From positions 372,001-436,000 of the forward strand of contig NZ_CXWE01000003.1 in NCBI RefSeq assembly GCF_001404515.1: DNA of 64,000 bases, in the 5' to 3' direction. Below the pieces are notes generated by a model, which was not told where the DNA came from, ran no database searches, and saw nothing but the letters and a program-made list of their open reading frames with translations. Shown here piece by piece: positions 26,631-36,346 of this stretch (within the stretch, counting starts at the first letter, position 1; every line of letters begins with the position of its first letter). This DNA comes from Roseibium album. Lineage in GTDB: Bacteria > Pseudomonadota > Alphaproteobacteria > Rhizobiales > Stappiaceae. A program made the translations under genes and the position numbers.

Positions 26631-29600
26631 TCAACTTTCGAAGACCACGAGAAGGTCTTTTGCGTCAATTTGTGCGCCAGGAGTGACCAGCACTTCTTTG
26701 ACTTTACCGTCTCGCTCCGCATGAAGCGCTGTTTCCATCTTCATGGCCTCGATGGAGACGAGGACATCACCGGCCTTGACGTCCTGCCCGGTCGCAATGG
26801 CAACCGTGGAGATGACGCCCGGCATCGGCGCGCCGACATGCGCGGCGTTTCCGTCTTCGGCCTTGCGCATCGCGGCGGCACCGGTTGCGCCGTGAGCGCG
26901 GTCCGGGACCTTGACATTACGTGGCTGCCCGTTGAGCTCGAAGAATACTTTCTTCTCGCCCTTTTCATCCGTTTCCCCGATCGCCTGACACCGCACGACC
27001 AGTGTCTTGCCGGCCTCAAGATCGACAAAAACCTCTTGGCCTGCTTCCAGCCCGTAAAAATAGACCGGCGTCGGCAGGACCGAAGTCGGTCCGTATTGCT
27101 GCTGTGCCTTGTCGAAATCGGTAAAGACCTTCGGGTACATCAGGTAGGCCGCAAGATCCGTGTCGTTGATATCACCTCCCGTCGCGGCCGCTGCAGTCTT
27201 GCGTTCCGCGTCAAGATCGGCGTCTTCCAGCAGCGACCCCGGACGAACGGAGATGGGCGCACTTCCCTTGAGCACCTTTTCCTGCAACGCGGCCGGCCAG
27301 CCACCCGGCGACTGGCCGAGATCGCCGTGAAGCATCTTGACGACACTGTCCGGGAAGGCGACATCCTTGTCCGGATCCTCGACTTCTTCGACGGAAAGCC
27401 CCTGGCTGACCATCATCAATGCCATGTCGCCGACCACCTTTGAGGACGGTGTCACCTTGACGATATCCCCAAACATCATGTTGACGTCTGCATAGGCCTG
27501 CGCGACTTCATGCCAGCGGGTTTCGAGCCCCAGCGATCTTGCCTGCTCTTTCAGGTTGGTGAATTGACCGCCCGGCATTTCGTGCAGGTACACTTCCGAA
27601 GCGCCAAATCGCAGATCACTTTCGAATGCGCGATACTGCGTCCGAACGGCCTCCCAGTAGAAGGATATCTGACGGATCGTCTTGGCATCGAGCCCCGTTT
27701 CACGCTCGCTTCCACGCAAGGCCTCCACGATCGATCCGAGACAGGGCTGTGACGTCAATCCGGAAAGCGCGTCCATCGCGGCGTCGACGGCATCGGCCCC
27801 TGCTTCGACCGCGGCGAGAATAGTTGCAGCCGCAATTCCGGAAGTATCATGGGTGTGGAAGTGGATCGGCAGATCCGTCTCGTCCTTCAGGGTCTTGATC
27901 AGGACCCGTGCCGCCTCCGGCTTGAGCAGGCCTGCCATGTCCTTGATACCGAGAATGTGCGCACCTGCCGCTTCCAGTTCCTTGGCAAGTCCGACATAAT
28001 ATTTCAGGTCGTATTTCGGTCGCGCACTGTCGAGCATGTCGCCCGTGTAACAAAGCACGCCTTCACAAAGCTTGTTCGCTTCCTGAACCGCGTCCATCGA
28101 GACGCGCATGTTTTCAACCCAGTTGAGGCAATCAAAGACACGGAACAGGTCAATTCCATTTTCCGCGGCTTGCTTGACGAAAAACTTGACGGTGTTGTCA
28201 GGGTAATTCGTGTAACCGACACCGTTGGAGCCGCGCAGCAGCATCTGAAGGAGAATGTTCGGTGCTTTCTCGCGGATGAGATGCAGCCGCTCCCACGGAC
28301 TTTCGGTCAGGAACCGCATTGCGACGTCGAAGGTCGCTCCTCCCCAGCATTCCAGTGAAAACAGCGTCGGAAGGCCGACGGCATAGGCATCGGCGACATT
28401 GACGATATCATGGGTCCGCATGCGTGTTGCCAGCAGCGACTGATGACCATCACGCATCGTGGTGTCTGTGATCAGTGCCCGTTTCTGGCCTTTCATCCAG
28501 TCCGCGAACCCCTTGGGACCGAGTTCATCGAGAAGTTGCCGTGTGCCGGACGGCTTGTCGTCGCCGAAATCCGGAATGGTCGGGGGCGCCACATCCTTGG
28601 GCGGACGCGCCCGGTTTTTGGTCTCCGGATGTCCGTTGACCGAAACGTCCGCGATGTATGTCAACAACTTGGTTGCCCGGTCCTGACGCTTGGTCTGTTC
28701 GAAAAGCGAAGGAGTCTCGTCGATGAAACGGGTGGTGTATTTGTTTGCCCGGAAATCATCGTGATCAATGATGTTCTCCAGGAAGACAAGGTTTGTCGCC
28801 ACGCCGCGGATCCGGAACTCCCGCAAGGCGCGGTCCATGCGCTTGCGCGCGTCTTCCGCCGTCGGCGCCCAGGCCGTGACCTTTTCCAGAAGCGGGTCAT
28901 AAAACCGTGTGATCACCGCGCCCGAATAGGCGGTACCGCCGTCCAGGCGAATGCCGAAGCCCGTCGCGCCGCGATATGCGGTGATCCGGCCATAGTCCGG
29001 AATGAAGTTCTGTTCCGGGTCTTCCGTGGTGATCCGGCACTGAAGTGCATGACCGTTGAGGCGAATGTTCTCCTGCGCCGGAACGCCGCTTTCCGGTGTG
29101 CCGATCCTGGCACCTTCCGCTATATGGATCTGCGCCTGCACGATATCGATGCCGGTCACTTCCTCTGTGACCGTGTGCTCCACCTGAACTCGCGGGTTCA
29201 CCTCGATGAAGTAAACGGCACCCGTGTCGGCATCCATCAGGAATTCGACCGTTCCCGCACCCCGGTAGTTCACCGCACGGCCGATTTTCAGACCGTATTC
29301 GCAGAGCTCCTGGCGTTTCGCTTCTTCCAGATAAGGTGCCGGTGCACGCTCGACGACTTTTTGGTGACGACGCTGGATGGAGCAGTCCCGCTCAAACAGA
29401 TGCACGACGTTCTCGCCATCGCCCAGGATCTGAACTTCGACGTGACGCGCCTGCTGCACGAGTTTTTCAAGATAGATTTCGTCCTTGCCAAAGGCGGCCA
29501 TTGCTTCGCGTTTGGCCGCCAGAACTTCTTTTTCGAGCGTCGCCTCGTCCGGGATGACGCGCATTCCCCGGCCACCGCCACCCCAGGACGCTTTCAGCAT

Positions 29601-30071
29601 CACCGGATATCCGATTTCGAGCGCTTGTCGCTTGATATCACCAATATCGTCCGGAAGCGGGTCGGTCGCCGGCATCACCGGGACACCGGCCTCGATCGCC
29701 AGGTTTCTTGCAGCGACCTTGTTGCCGAGACGCCGCATCGTGTCGGACCTCGGGCCGATGAAAGTGATGCCTGCAGCATCACAGGCATCCACGAATTCGG
29801 GACTTTCCGAGAGCAGGCCGTAACCTGGATGAATGGCATCTGCACCGGCAAGCCTGGCAACACGGATGATTTCGTCGATGGAAAGATAGGCTTCGATCGG
29901 ACCAAGCCCCTTGCCGACCTGATACGCCTCGTCCGCCTTGAAGCGATGAAGCGCCAGTTTGTCCTGTTCGGCATAGATCGCGACGGTCTTCAGACCCAAC
30001 TCATTGGCGGCACGAAATACCCGGATCGCGATTTCAGACCGGTTCGCAACGAGAATTTTTGTTATTGCCAA
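26631..30071 (-). CDS. pyc: Pyruvate carboxylase
   Basis: Pyruvate carboxylase (1146 aa) converts pyruvate and bicarbonate to oxaloacetate with ATP. Domains in order: biotin carboxylase (1-460, with GGGGRGMRV and VQVEHTVTEE), carboxyltransferase (about 540-830, with TMRDGHQSLLATR and FHTHDTSGI), the tetramerisation region, and the C-terminal biotin carrier with the biotin Lys in SIEAMKMET. Length is that of single-chain bacterial enzymes. It stands alone, with a 794-base upstream gap. Confidence 0.97.
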   Translation of the reverse strand: MAITKILVANRSEIAIRVFRAANELGLKTVAIYAEQDKLALHRFKADEAYQVGKGLGPIEAYLSIDEIIRVARLAGADAIHPGYGLLSESPEFVDACDAAGITFIGPRSDTMRRLGNKVAARNLAIEAGVPVMPATDPLPDDIGDIKRQALEIGYPVMLKASWGGGGRGMRVIPDEATLEKEVLAAKREAMAAFGKDEIYLEKLVQQARHVEVQILGDGENVVHLFERDCSIQRRHQKVVERAPAPYLEEAKRQELCEYGLKIGRAVNYRGAGTVEFLMDADTGAVYFIEVNPRVQVEHTVTEEVTGIDIVQAQIHIAEGARIGTPESGVPAQENIRLNGHALQCRITTEDPEQNFIPDYGRITAYRGATGFGIRLDGGTAYSGAVITRFYDPLLEKVTAWAPTAEDARKRMDRALREFRIRGVATNLVFLENIIDHDDFRANKYTTRFIDETPSLFEQTKRQDRATKLLTYIADVSVNGHPETKNRARPPKDVAPPTIPDFGDDKPSGTRQLLDELGPKGFADWMKGQKRALITDTTMRDGHQSLLATRMRTHDIVNVADAYAVGLPTLFSLECWGGATFDVAMRFLTESPWERLHLIREKAPNILLQMLLRGSNGVGYTNYPDNTVKFFVKQAAENGIDLFRVFDCLNWVENMRVSMDAVQEANKLCEGVLCYTGDMLDSARPKYDLKYYVGLAKELEAAGAHILGIKDMAGLLKPEAARVLIKTLKDETDLPIHFHTHDTSGIAAATILAAVEAGADAVDAAMDALSGLTSQPCLGSIVEALRGSERETGLDAKTIRQISFYWEAVRTQYRAFESDLRFGASEVYLHEMPGGQFTNLKEQARSLGLETRWHEVAQAYADVNMMFGDIVKVTPSSKVVGDMALMMVSQGLSVEEVEDPDKDVAFPDSVVKMLHGDLGQSPGGWPAALQEKVLKGSAPISVRPGSLLEDADLDAERKTAAAATGGDINDTDLAAYLMYPKVFTDFDKAQQQYGPTSVLPTPVYFYGLEAGQEVFVDLEAGKTLVVRCQAIGETDEKGEKKVFFELNGQPRNVKVPDRAHGATGAAAMRKAEDGNAAHVGAPMPGVISTVAIATGQDVKAGDVLVSIEAMKMETALHAERDGKVKEVLVTPGAQIDAKDLLVVFES

Positions 30072-30417
30072 AAGCCCATTCCCCTAATTTTTCGCAAAAG
30101 CAAGGCCGATTTTGCGCAAGATTTCTACTTTGGTCGAAGGCACTTGAAAAGGGGCAGAAAGGGTGTCCTTTTCTAAACTTGGAAAATATTTTTGCGCCTG
30201 CACGGGTAACTCATGGAAAACGCGTGCGAATTGCCGAAAGTTACGAGTGTAACTAGACTTATAAAAAATTTGCAGTGCAAAAATTCGGAGCTGATTCAGA
30301 GATTTCTCATCTCAAAAACAGAGTGAATCCCGTGACCCGATTTGAAACAGGTGAGGGATGCGGTTGACGCCGACCATTCCGGCAAACAGGATTTGTCGCT
30401 TTTCGACTAGCGTCCGG

Positions 30418-30496
30418 CAAGTCATCACACACCATATATTGTAAGAACAGACAGGAAACATTCGGGAGTCAGCGATTCGTCCGGGTTTCGTTCTTG
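30418..30496. repeat. Imperfect direct repeat, copy A
   Basis: Shares with copy B an ordered set of blocks: CAC..ACCATAT.TTGTA, AACA, CGG.AGTC.GCGATTCG and TTTCG. The similarity covers about 79 bases with small gaps. Function is unknown. Confidence 0.55.
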
Positions 30497-30639
30497 CTGT
30501 GTCCGTTTATTAACCGGCACATTGACGGCGCCACGTACCCGATTCAGATTAAATTAATCCTTGACACAGTTTCCCGAAATTTCCGCGCGCTGATTGCGAA
30601 GCGACTCAAGTCTTTGACCAGATTCAGGATTTCGTGGGG

Positions 30640-30718
30640 CAAATCAGCGCACGGACCATATCTTGTAGGGAACAAATCCTGAATCGTCCGGAGTCCGCGA
30701 TTCGGTTTCGGTTTGTTC
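30640..30718. repeat. Imperfect direct repeat, copy B
   Basis: The second copy, 222 bases downstream of copy A in the same orientation, contains ACCATATCTTGTAGGGAAC and GTCCGCGATTCGG. It lies 148 bases before the helicase start. It could be a duplicated promoter or sRNA segment. Confidence 0.55.
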
Positions 30719-30865
30719 TGGAGTCGTTCTCCACAAGAATTTTGTTTGCTATGATTCGATAGAATTTCACCAAAAGAAATGGCGACATTGTCGTCCGGCC
30801 TGTGCTAGACACGCGGCACTAGATATAGGCGCAGAGCCCGAAGAAAGCCGATCAAAACCAATTCC

Positions 30866-33800
30866 ATGTCACGCCCACAAACGTTGCCGCTGCCACCGTC
30901 GGCCAGGTCCCGCACCGTCACGGCTGTCCTTGGCCCCACCAACACCGGAAAGACCCATCTCGCCATAGAGCGCATGCTCGCGCAGTCATCCGGCCTGATT
31001 GGACTGCCTTTGCGCCTGCTTGCGCGCGAGGTTTACGGTCGGATCGTCGAACGTTCCGGTTCGGACTCGGTTGCCTTGATCACCGGCGAAGAAAAGATCA
31101 TTCCGGAAAAACCCCGTTTCTGGGTTTCCACCGTCGAAGCCATGCCGCTCGATCTCGATACGGAGTTCGTGGCGATCGATGAGGTGCAGTTGGCCGGTAA
31201 TCTTGACCGCGGACATGTCTTCACCGACCGCATTCTGAACCTTCGCGGCAAATCGGAAACGCTTCTTCTGGGTGCTGCAACTGCGCGTCCGCTGCTGGAA
31301 AGGCTGCTCCCGGGCATAAATGTCGTCACGCGCCCGCGCATGTCCGTCCTGGAATATGCCGGGTCGAAAAAAGTGTCGCGCTTGCCGGCGCGGTCTGCCG
31401 TGGTCGCCTTTTCGTCAGATGAAGTCTATTCGATTGCGGAATTGATCCGGCGACAGCGCGGTGGCGCCGCCGTCGTGCTTGGCTCGCTTAGCCCGCGCAC
31501 GCGCAACGCCCAGGTTGAACTGTTCCAGAACGGTGACGTCGACCATCTCGTTGCAACCGACGCGATTGGCATGGGTCTCAACCTCGACGTACAGCACATT
31601 GCCTTCGCCGGAAATCGCAAATACGACGGCTACCAGTACCGTCAGCTGACTCCATCGGAAATGGGACAGATTGCCGGGCGGGCGGGCCGGCACACAAAGG
31701 ATGGGACCTTCGGCGTGACCGGCCGTGTGGATCCGCTGGACGACAATCTTGTCGAACAGATTGAAAGCCACCACTTCGACAGCCTGAAAGTGCTGCAATG
31801 GCGCAACAGTTCGCTGGATTTTTCATCTGTGCGCACATTGCGGCAAAGCCTCGATACGGTGCCTCAGGAACAAGGACTCGCCCGTGCACCGACGGGTGAT
31901 GACGTGACCGCTCTTGAACTTTTATTGCGTGACACCGCAATTTCCGGCATGGCAAAGGGTGAAAAAGCGATCGAATTGTTATGGGATGTGTGTCAGGTGC
32001 CGGACTATCGCAAGATCGCCCCGGCCAACCATGCAGAGCTTCTGAACACCATTTACACCCATCTGATGCAGGACAACTGCATCGCGGATGACTGGTTCAC
32101 GCGTCAATTGGCCTTCGCAGACCGCACAGATGGTGATATCGACACTCTCGCCAACCGGATTGCTCATATCCGGACCTGGACATATGTTGCCAATCGCCCC
32201 GACTGGCTGGCCGATCCGGCCCACTGGCAGGGTGAAACGAGCAACATTGAAGACAAACTATCAGACGCCCTTCACGAGCGCTTGACGCAACGTTTCGTGG
32301 ACCGGCGGACTAGTGTATTGATGCGACGTTTGAGAGAGAACGCAATGCTGGAAGCAGAAATTACCTCGAGTGGCGATGTGCTCGTAGAAGGTCAGCACAT
32401 CGGAAATTTGCTTGGCTTCCGGTTTGCACCCGATGCGGCAGCTGAAGGCCCGGACGGAAAGACCGTTCGTGCCGCTGCACAAAAGGCCCTGACCACCGAA
32501 ATCGAATCCCGGGCCGAGAAACTCGGCAAATCGGAAAACAGCGATTTCGTGCTGACATCGGAAGCCGCGATCCGTTGGCGTGGTGAACCGGTTGCCAAAC
32601 TGGTCGCCGGCGAAGACGTGCTGACACCGACAGCATTGCTGCTTGCAGACGAGCACCTGACCGGACCGGCGCGCGATACCGTGCAGAACCGGCTTGAGCT
32701 TTGGGTGAAAGCCCAGATCGATACACTTCTGAAACCGCTGGTCGACCTGAAATCCGGCGAAGGACTCGAGGGGCTCGCCCGCGGCATTGCTTTTCGCATA
32801 GTCGAGGGGCTCGGCATTCTCGAACGCCAGGACGCCGCTGACGAAATTCGCCAGCTTGATCAGGACATGCGTGCGTCGCTGCGCAAGCATGGCGTCCGTT
32901 TCGGTGCCTATACGATTTTTGTTCCTGCTCTTTTGAAGCCGGCACCAAGCCAGCTTCTTGCTCAGCTCTGGGCCTTGAAGCACGGTTCGCTGGATATGAA
33001 CGGCATGACCGAACTGCCGCAATTGTCTGCGTCCGGACGAACGTCTATTCCAGTTGACGAGACCATCGACAAGGCACTGTACAAGGTTGTCGGTTTCCGT
33101 GTGTGCGGACCCCGGGCCGTCCGCGTCGACATACTGGAGCGTCTTGCCGACCTGATCCGGCCGTTGATCGCGTGGAAGCCTCTGGATGCTGAAGTTAGCC
33201 CGCCGGAAGGTGCGATCGAACAGGGCGGCGGTTTCATGGTGACCGTCGCCATGACGTCTTTGCTGGGTTGCGCCGGTGACGATTTCTCCGCTGTTTTGAA
33301 GTCGCTTGGTTATCGGGTCGAAAGCAAGGAAATACAACGTCCGGTGACCGCAAAACCAGACGCTTCCCAAGCTGCGGAAACACTTGCAGTCGAACCGGAA
33401 GCGAAGGGTGAAAGCACATCTGCCACGGAAGAATTGGCGGCAGATACCGGGGCGACAGGCGAAGAAACCACCTCTTCAACCGACGATACGACACCTGTCG
33501 AAATGAATGCGGAGCCTTCCTCCGAAGACCTTGTGGGTGTTGCTGAAACTGTCAATTCCGACGCGGCGGCGGCAATGCCGACGGAAGGTGCCACCGGCGA
33601 TACCATTGTGGAAGAGGCACCCGCCATTGCAGCGACGGAGCCCGTCGAAGACGCGGCGCCCTCTGCTCCGGCAGGTGACAACACCGGTAAGGAAGAAACT
33701 GAAGGCGCAGAAGCCGCCCCTTCCGAGGCCACGATTGCCGCGTCGTCCGATGAGGCTGCAGCAGAACCTGCCGAGATGGAAACGGTTACGATCGAGATCT

Positions 33801-34099
33801 GGCGCCCGGGCCGTCAGGACCGGAGACCACGTGGACGTCAGGATCAGCGGCGCGGTGACAACCGCAAGGGCCAGGGACATGGTCCCAAAGGAGGTCATGG
33901 TGAAAAGCGCCACGGCAAGGGAGGTGGCGGAAAGGGTGGACCGAACCGCAATCGGAGCGGCCATCAGGGTGGTAACAGGGGATCTGACGGCGGAAACCGC
34001 CGCAACAATCCGCCAAAGGACAAACCGATCGATCCGAATTCGCCATTTGCCGCTCTCATGGCCCTCAAGGCGGATATGGATAACAAGGACAAGAAGTAA
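30866..34099 (+). CDS. SUV3-like DExH RNA helicase
   Basis: This 1077-aa protein is related to the mitochondrial SUV3 helicase, common in Alphaproteobacteria. It has motif I GPTNTGKT, motif II DEVQ (SUV3-type in place of DEAD/DExH-His), and motif VI QIAGRAGRH. The SUV3 C-domain follows to about residue 830. The last ~240 residues are low complexity: an acidic Ala/Glu/Thr tract, then a basic Gly/Arg/Lys tail that should bind RNA. Role in RNA decay or ribosome biogenesis is inferred. It overlaps a probable S4-protein start. Confidence 0.9.
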   Translation: MSRPQTLPLPPSARSRTVTAVLGPTNTGKTHLAIERMLAQSSGLIGLPLRLLAREVYGRIVERSGSDSVALITGEEKIIPEKPRFWVSTVEAMPLDLDTEFVAIDEVQLAGNLDRGHVFTDRILNLRGKSETLLLGAATARPLLERLLPGINVVTRPRMSVLEYAGSKKVSRLPARSAVVAFSSDEVYSIAELIRRQRGGAAVVLGSLSPRTRNAQVELFQNGDVDHLVATDAIGMGLNLDVQHIAFAGNRKYDGYQYRQLTPSEMGQIAGRAGRHTKDGTFGVTGRVDPLDDNLVEQIESHHFDSLKVLQWRNSSLDFSSVRTLRQSLDTVPQEQGLARAPTGDDVTALELLLRDTAISGMAKGEKAIELLWDVCQVPDYRKIAPANHAELLNTIYTHLMQDNCIADDWFTRQLAFADRTDGDIDTLANRIAHIRTWTYVANRPDWLADPAHWQGETSNIEDKLSDALHERLTQRFVDRRTSVLMRRLRENAMLEAEITSSGDVLVEGQHIGNLLGFRFAPDAAAEGPDGKTVRAAAQKALTTEIESRAEKLGKSENSDFVLTSEAAIRWRGEPVAKLVAGEDVLTPTALLLADEHLTGPARDTVQNRLELWVKAQIDTLLKPLVDLKSGEGLEGLARGIAFRIVEGLGILERQDAADEIRQLDQDMRASLRKHGVRFGAYTIFVPALLKPAPSQLLAQLWALKHGSLDMNGMTELPQLSASGRTSIPVDETIDKALYKVVGFRVCGPRAVRVDILERLADLIRPLIAWKPLDAEVSPPEGAIEQGGGFMVTVAMTSLLGCAGDDFSAVLKSLGYRVESKEIQRPVTAKPDASQAAETLAVEPEAKGESTSATEELAADTGATGEETTSSTDDTTPVEMNAEPSSEDLVGVAETVNSDAAAAMPTEGATGDTIVEEAPAIAATEPVEDAAPSAPAGDNTGKEETEGAEAAPSEATIAASSDEAAAEPAEMETVTIEIWRPGRQDRRPRGRQDQRRGDNRKGQGHGPKGGHGEKRHGKGGGGKGGPNRNRSGHQGGNRGSDGGNRRNNPPKDKPIDPNSPFAALMALKADMDNKDKK

Positions 34100-34512
34100 T
34101 TTCCCCCGGTCGCACACAAGCTGCCGCTGAAACAGACGGTGGCAGTCTGCGCATCGACAAGTGGCTCTGGTACGCCAGGGTCACCAAATCCCGGTCCCTT
34201 GCCCAGAAACTGGCGACAACCGGCCACGTACGGATCAACAGGGACAAGATTTCATCCGCCAGCAAAACCGTCAGGATCGGTGACGTGCTGACCATCGCGT
34301 TGGAACGAAGGGTTCTGGTTCTGAAGATTGCCGGGCTCGGATCTCGGCGCGGTCCGTTCGAGGAAGCCCGCAAACTCTACGAAGACCTTTCACCTCCGCT
34401 GCCGCCCAAAAAGGAATCGCCACCACCGCCACCTGGACAACGGGAGGCCGGTGCCGGGCGGCCGACCAAGCGCGACCGGCGCAAGATGGACGCGTTTCGC
34501 AGTGAAAGTTGA
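34099..34512 (+). CDS. S4-domain RNA-binding protein (Hsp15-like), apparent ATT start
   Basis: This 137-aa protein has an N-terminal S4 domain (LRIDKWLWYARVTKSRSLA, then GHVRINRDKISS) and a Pro-rich basic tail (PPLPPKK, GRPTKRDRRKMDAF), as in Hsp15-like ribosome rescue proteins. No ATG, GTG or TTG lies upstream of the S4 domain before the in-frame stop at 34081. An ATT at 34099 overlaps the helicase stop (TAATT) with AAGGAC nine bases before it, so it is the best start, as in infC. The ATG at 34285 would remove the S4 domain. A non-canonical start or a sequence error are both possible. Confidence 0.75.
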   Translation: MSPGRTQAAAETDGGSLRIDKWLWYARVTKSRSLAQKLATTGHVRINRDKISSASKTVRIGDVLTIALERRVLVLKIAGLGSRRGPFEEARKLYEDLSPPLPPKKESPPPPPGQREAGAGRPTKRDRRKMDAFRSES

Positions 34513-34734
34513 TGCTGAATCCGGTATTTGAAGATAAAACGGAATAACTTTCTATTGTCGGCAAGGATTGCGTCAACCTGTGCGCTTGCGTGTGCCAGGC
34601 AAAAACGATACCCAACACCGATCTATGGATGAATTCGTGCGCACGAAAGGCAAGTGCCGCACGCAAACGACCGCCGGGCGAATGAGGGGCGCAACAGCCA
34701 CGAAAATTCGCGACGGCACGCAGCGAGGATACCG

Positions 34735-35067
34735 ATGACCTACGTCGTCACAGACAATTGCATCAAATGCAAATACACGGACTGTGTTGAAGTCTGCCCG
34801 GTGGATTGCTTCTATGAAGGCGAGAATTTTCTCGTCATCAATCCGGATGAATGTATCGACTGCGGTGTCTGCGAACCGGAGTGTCCGGCAGAAGCCATTC
34901 TACCGGACACGGAACCGGGCCTCGAGAAGTGGATCGAGATAAACGCGGAATACTCGGAAAAATGGCCGAACATTACCGAGAAGAAAGACCCGTTGCCAAC
35001 TGCTGAGGAATTCGACGGTAAAGAAAACAAGTTTGAAGAGCATTTTTCACCGAATCCACCGACTTGA
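34735..35067 (+). CDS. fdxA: Seven-iron ferredoxin FdxA
   Basis: FdxA (110 aa) carries one 3Fe-4S and one 4Fe-4S cluster. Cysteines are in the pattern [18 protein letters not shown] and [12 protein letters not shown], and the family C-terminal extension ([18 protein letters not shown]) is present. It transfers electrons to unknown partners; in Alphaproteobacteria it is usually next to carD and a helicase/S4 pair, as here. ATG 34735 begins directly with MTYVV; an upstream frame is not used. Confidence 0.95.
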   Translation: MTYVVTDNCIKCKYTDCVEVCPVDCFYEGENFLVINPDECIDCGVCEPECPAEAILPDTEPGLEKWIEINAEYSEKWPNITEKKDPLPTAEEFDGKENKFEEHFSPNPPT

Positions 35068-35523
35068 TTCGTTCAGATATTACCTATGCGGCGGTCTGCC
35101 GCATGCGTGATCTCGGCGATTGCGAATCATATTTGACCATTAATTTCAATACCCTGCACATAATCGGCGGGCACAGCTTTGTGGTGATTGTGCACCACGA
35201 AAGCGCGACACTTTAATTTTCCACAAAAGTATGTTACATATAGGGAACAGTCGTCACCCACGAGAACAACCCCCAAAACGGAGTTTCGAAAACGTGGTCC
35301 GGATCCCTGGGAAACCGGATGCGTCGGCTCCCGACAGCGCTTATCGACTGAACAAGGTTCTATAGTGGAAATCGACGACTGACCAGCCCTGACACGCCGC
35401 ATATCAACAGGCGTTCCATATCGGATCGCTCGGCAGGATGCCGTGTCGCAAAATTAAGGTGACCGTTCAACGGTCCAACACCGGTCCGAACGGATCGAAA
35501 ACTGCGCAGGAGAGAATACGAGT
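35068..35523. other. Gene-free region upstream of carD
   Basis: This 456-base region lies between fdxA and carD. It contains the fdxA hairpin, then an AT-rich stretch around 35200-35250 with ACATATAGGGAACA that may hold the carD promoter, followed by a leader of about 280 bases. No gene is supported. Confidence 0.5.
35086..35104 (+). terminator. Hairpin after fdxA
   Basis: ATGCGGC-GGTCT-GCCGCAT is a perfect 7-bp stem 19 bases past the fdxA stop. No T tract follows. Confidence 0.45.
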
Positions 35524-36120
35524 ATGGCAACGAATCCCAAAAAGGCCGCGCAGCGTCAAGGTTTCAAGACCGGCGAGTACATCGTTTATCCGGCACACGG
35601 TGTCGGCCAGATTACCGCGATCGAAGAGCAGAATGTTGCGGGCCACTCTTTGGAGTTGCTCGTCATCGTTTTCGAGCAGGACAAAATGACCCTCCGCGTT
35701 CCGGTTGCAAAGATCGCATCAGTGGGAATGCGCAAACTCGGCGATCCGGCAGCAGTCAAGAAAGCTCTGGAAACGGTTCGCGGCCGCCCGCGCGTGAAGC
35801 GCACAATGTGGAGCCGCCGTGCACAGGAATACGAAGCAAAGATCAATTCTGGCGACCTGAATGCAATTTCCGAGGTTGTTCGGGATCTCTTCAGATCTGA
35901 CAGTCAGCCGGAACAGTCCTACTCCGAGCGGCAGCTTTATGAAGCGGCTCTCGACCGGATGGCGCGCGAAATCGCTGCTGTTAACAAGTGTTCTGAAACT
36001 GAAGCGGTCAAACAGATCGAACAGAACCTCGCGAAATCACCGAGTCGCTTGAAAGCTGCAGCAGCAGCTGAAGCCGAAGCGGAAGCAGAAGATGATGAAG
36101 ACAAGGAAGAAGCTGCTTGA
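35524..36120 (+). CDS. carD: CarD/CdnL-type RNA polymerase-binding regulator
   Basis: This 198-aa protein has the CarD/TRCF RNA polymerase-interaction domain at the N-terminus (GEYIVYPAHGVGQITAIEEQ) and a helical DNA-binding C-domain (VKRTMWSRRAQEYEAKI). It stabilises open complexes at rRNA and growth promoters. The last 25 residues are a low-complexity Ala/Glu/Asp tail. A strong terminator follows. Confidence 0.94.
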   Translation: MATNPKKAAQRQGFKTGEYIVYPAHGVGQITAIEEQNVAGHSLELLVIVFEQDKMTLRVPVAKIASVGMRKLGDPAAVKKALETVRGRPRVKRTMWSRRAQEYEAKINSGDLNAISEVVRDLFRSDSQPEQSYSERQLYEAALDRMAREIAAVNKCSETEAVKQIEQNLAKSPSRLKAAAAAEAEAEAEDDEDKEEAA

Positions 36121-36152
36121 TATCGAGCAGTTTTTACTGTCACTGACAGTTG

Positions 36153-36183
36153 AAAGGCCCGGCCATTTGCCGGGCCTTTTTTT
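36153..36183 (+). terminator. Rho-independent terminator after carD
   Basis: AAAGGCCCGGC and GCCGGGCCTTT form a perfect 11-bp stem with a 5-base loop, followed by a run of T. This is the clearest intrinsic terminator in the window. Confidence 0.92.
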
Positions 36184-36346
36184 GTTCAGGGCTACTCTTC
36201 AAACCCCGTCAGGCAATGTAGACAAGGGTTTACGCTCGCGCGGCAATCACGCAGAAGTGCACAAAATCTGCGCCATTGCCCCTGCCAAGTGATCTAACCT
36301 ACGCTTCGGTACGTAATTCTCCCGAGATCCCATCGGAGCGCCAATC

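Larger units (their letters stand above)
30072..30865. other. Long intergenic region between pyc and the helicase gene
   Basis: This 794-base region separates divergent genes. No convincing reading frame is seen. It is AT-richer than its surroundings in 30230-30300 and 30500-30600, where promoters could lie. It contains two imperfect direct repeats of about 79 bases, 222 bases apart. I see no known RNA family. Confidence 0.6.

Noticed and set aside
28410-30176. 588-codon open frame antisense to pyruvate carboxylase
   Set aside because: Fully explained by the codon structure of pyc on the other strand; no recognisable protein features.
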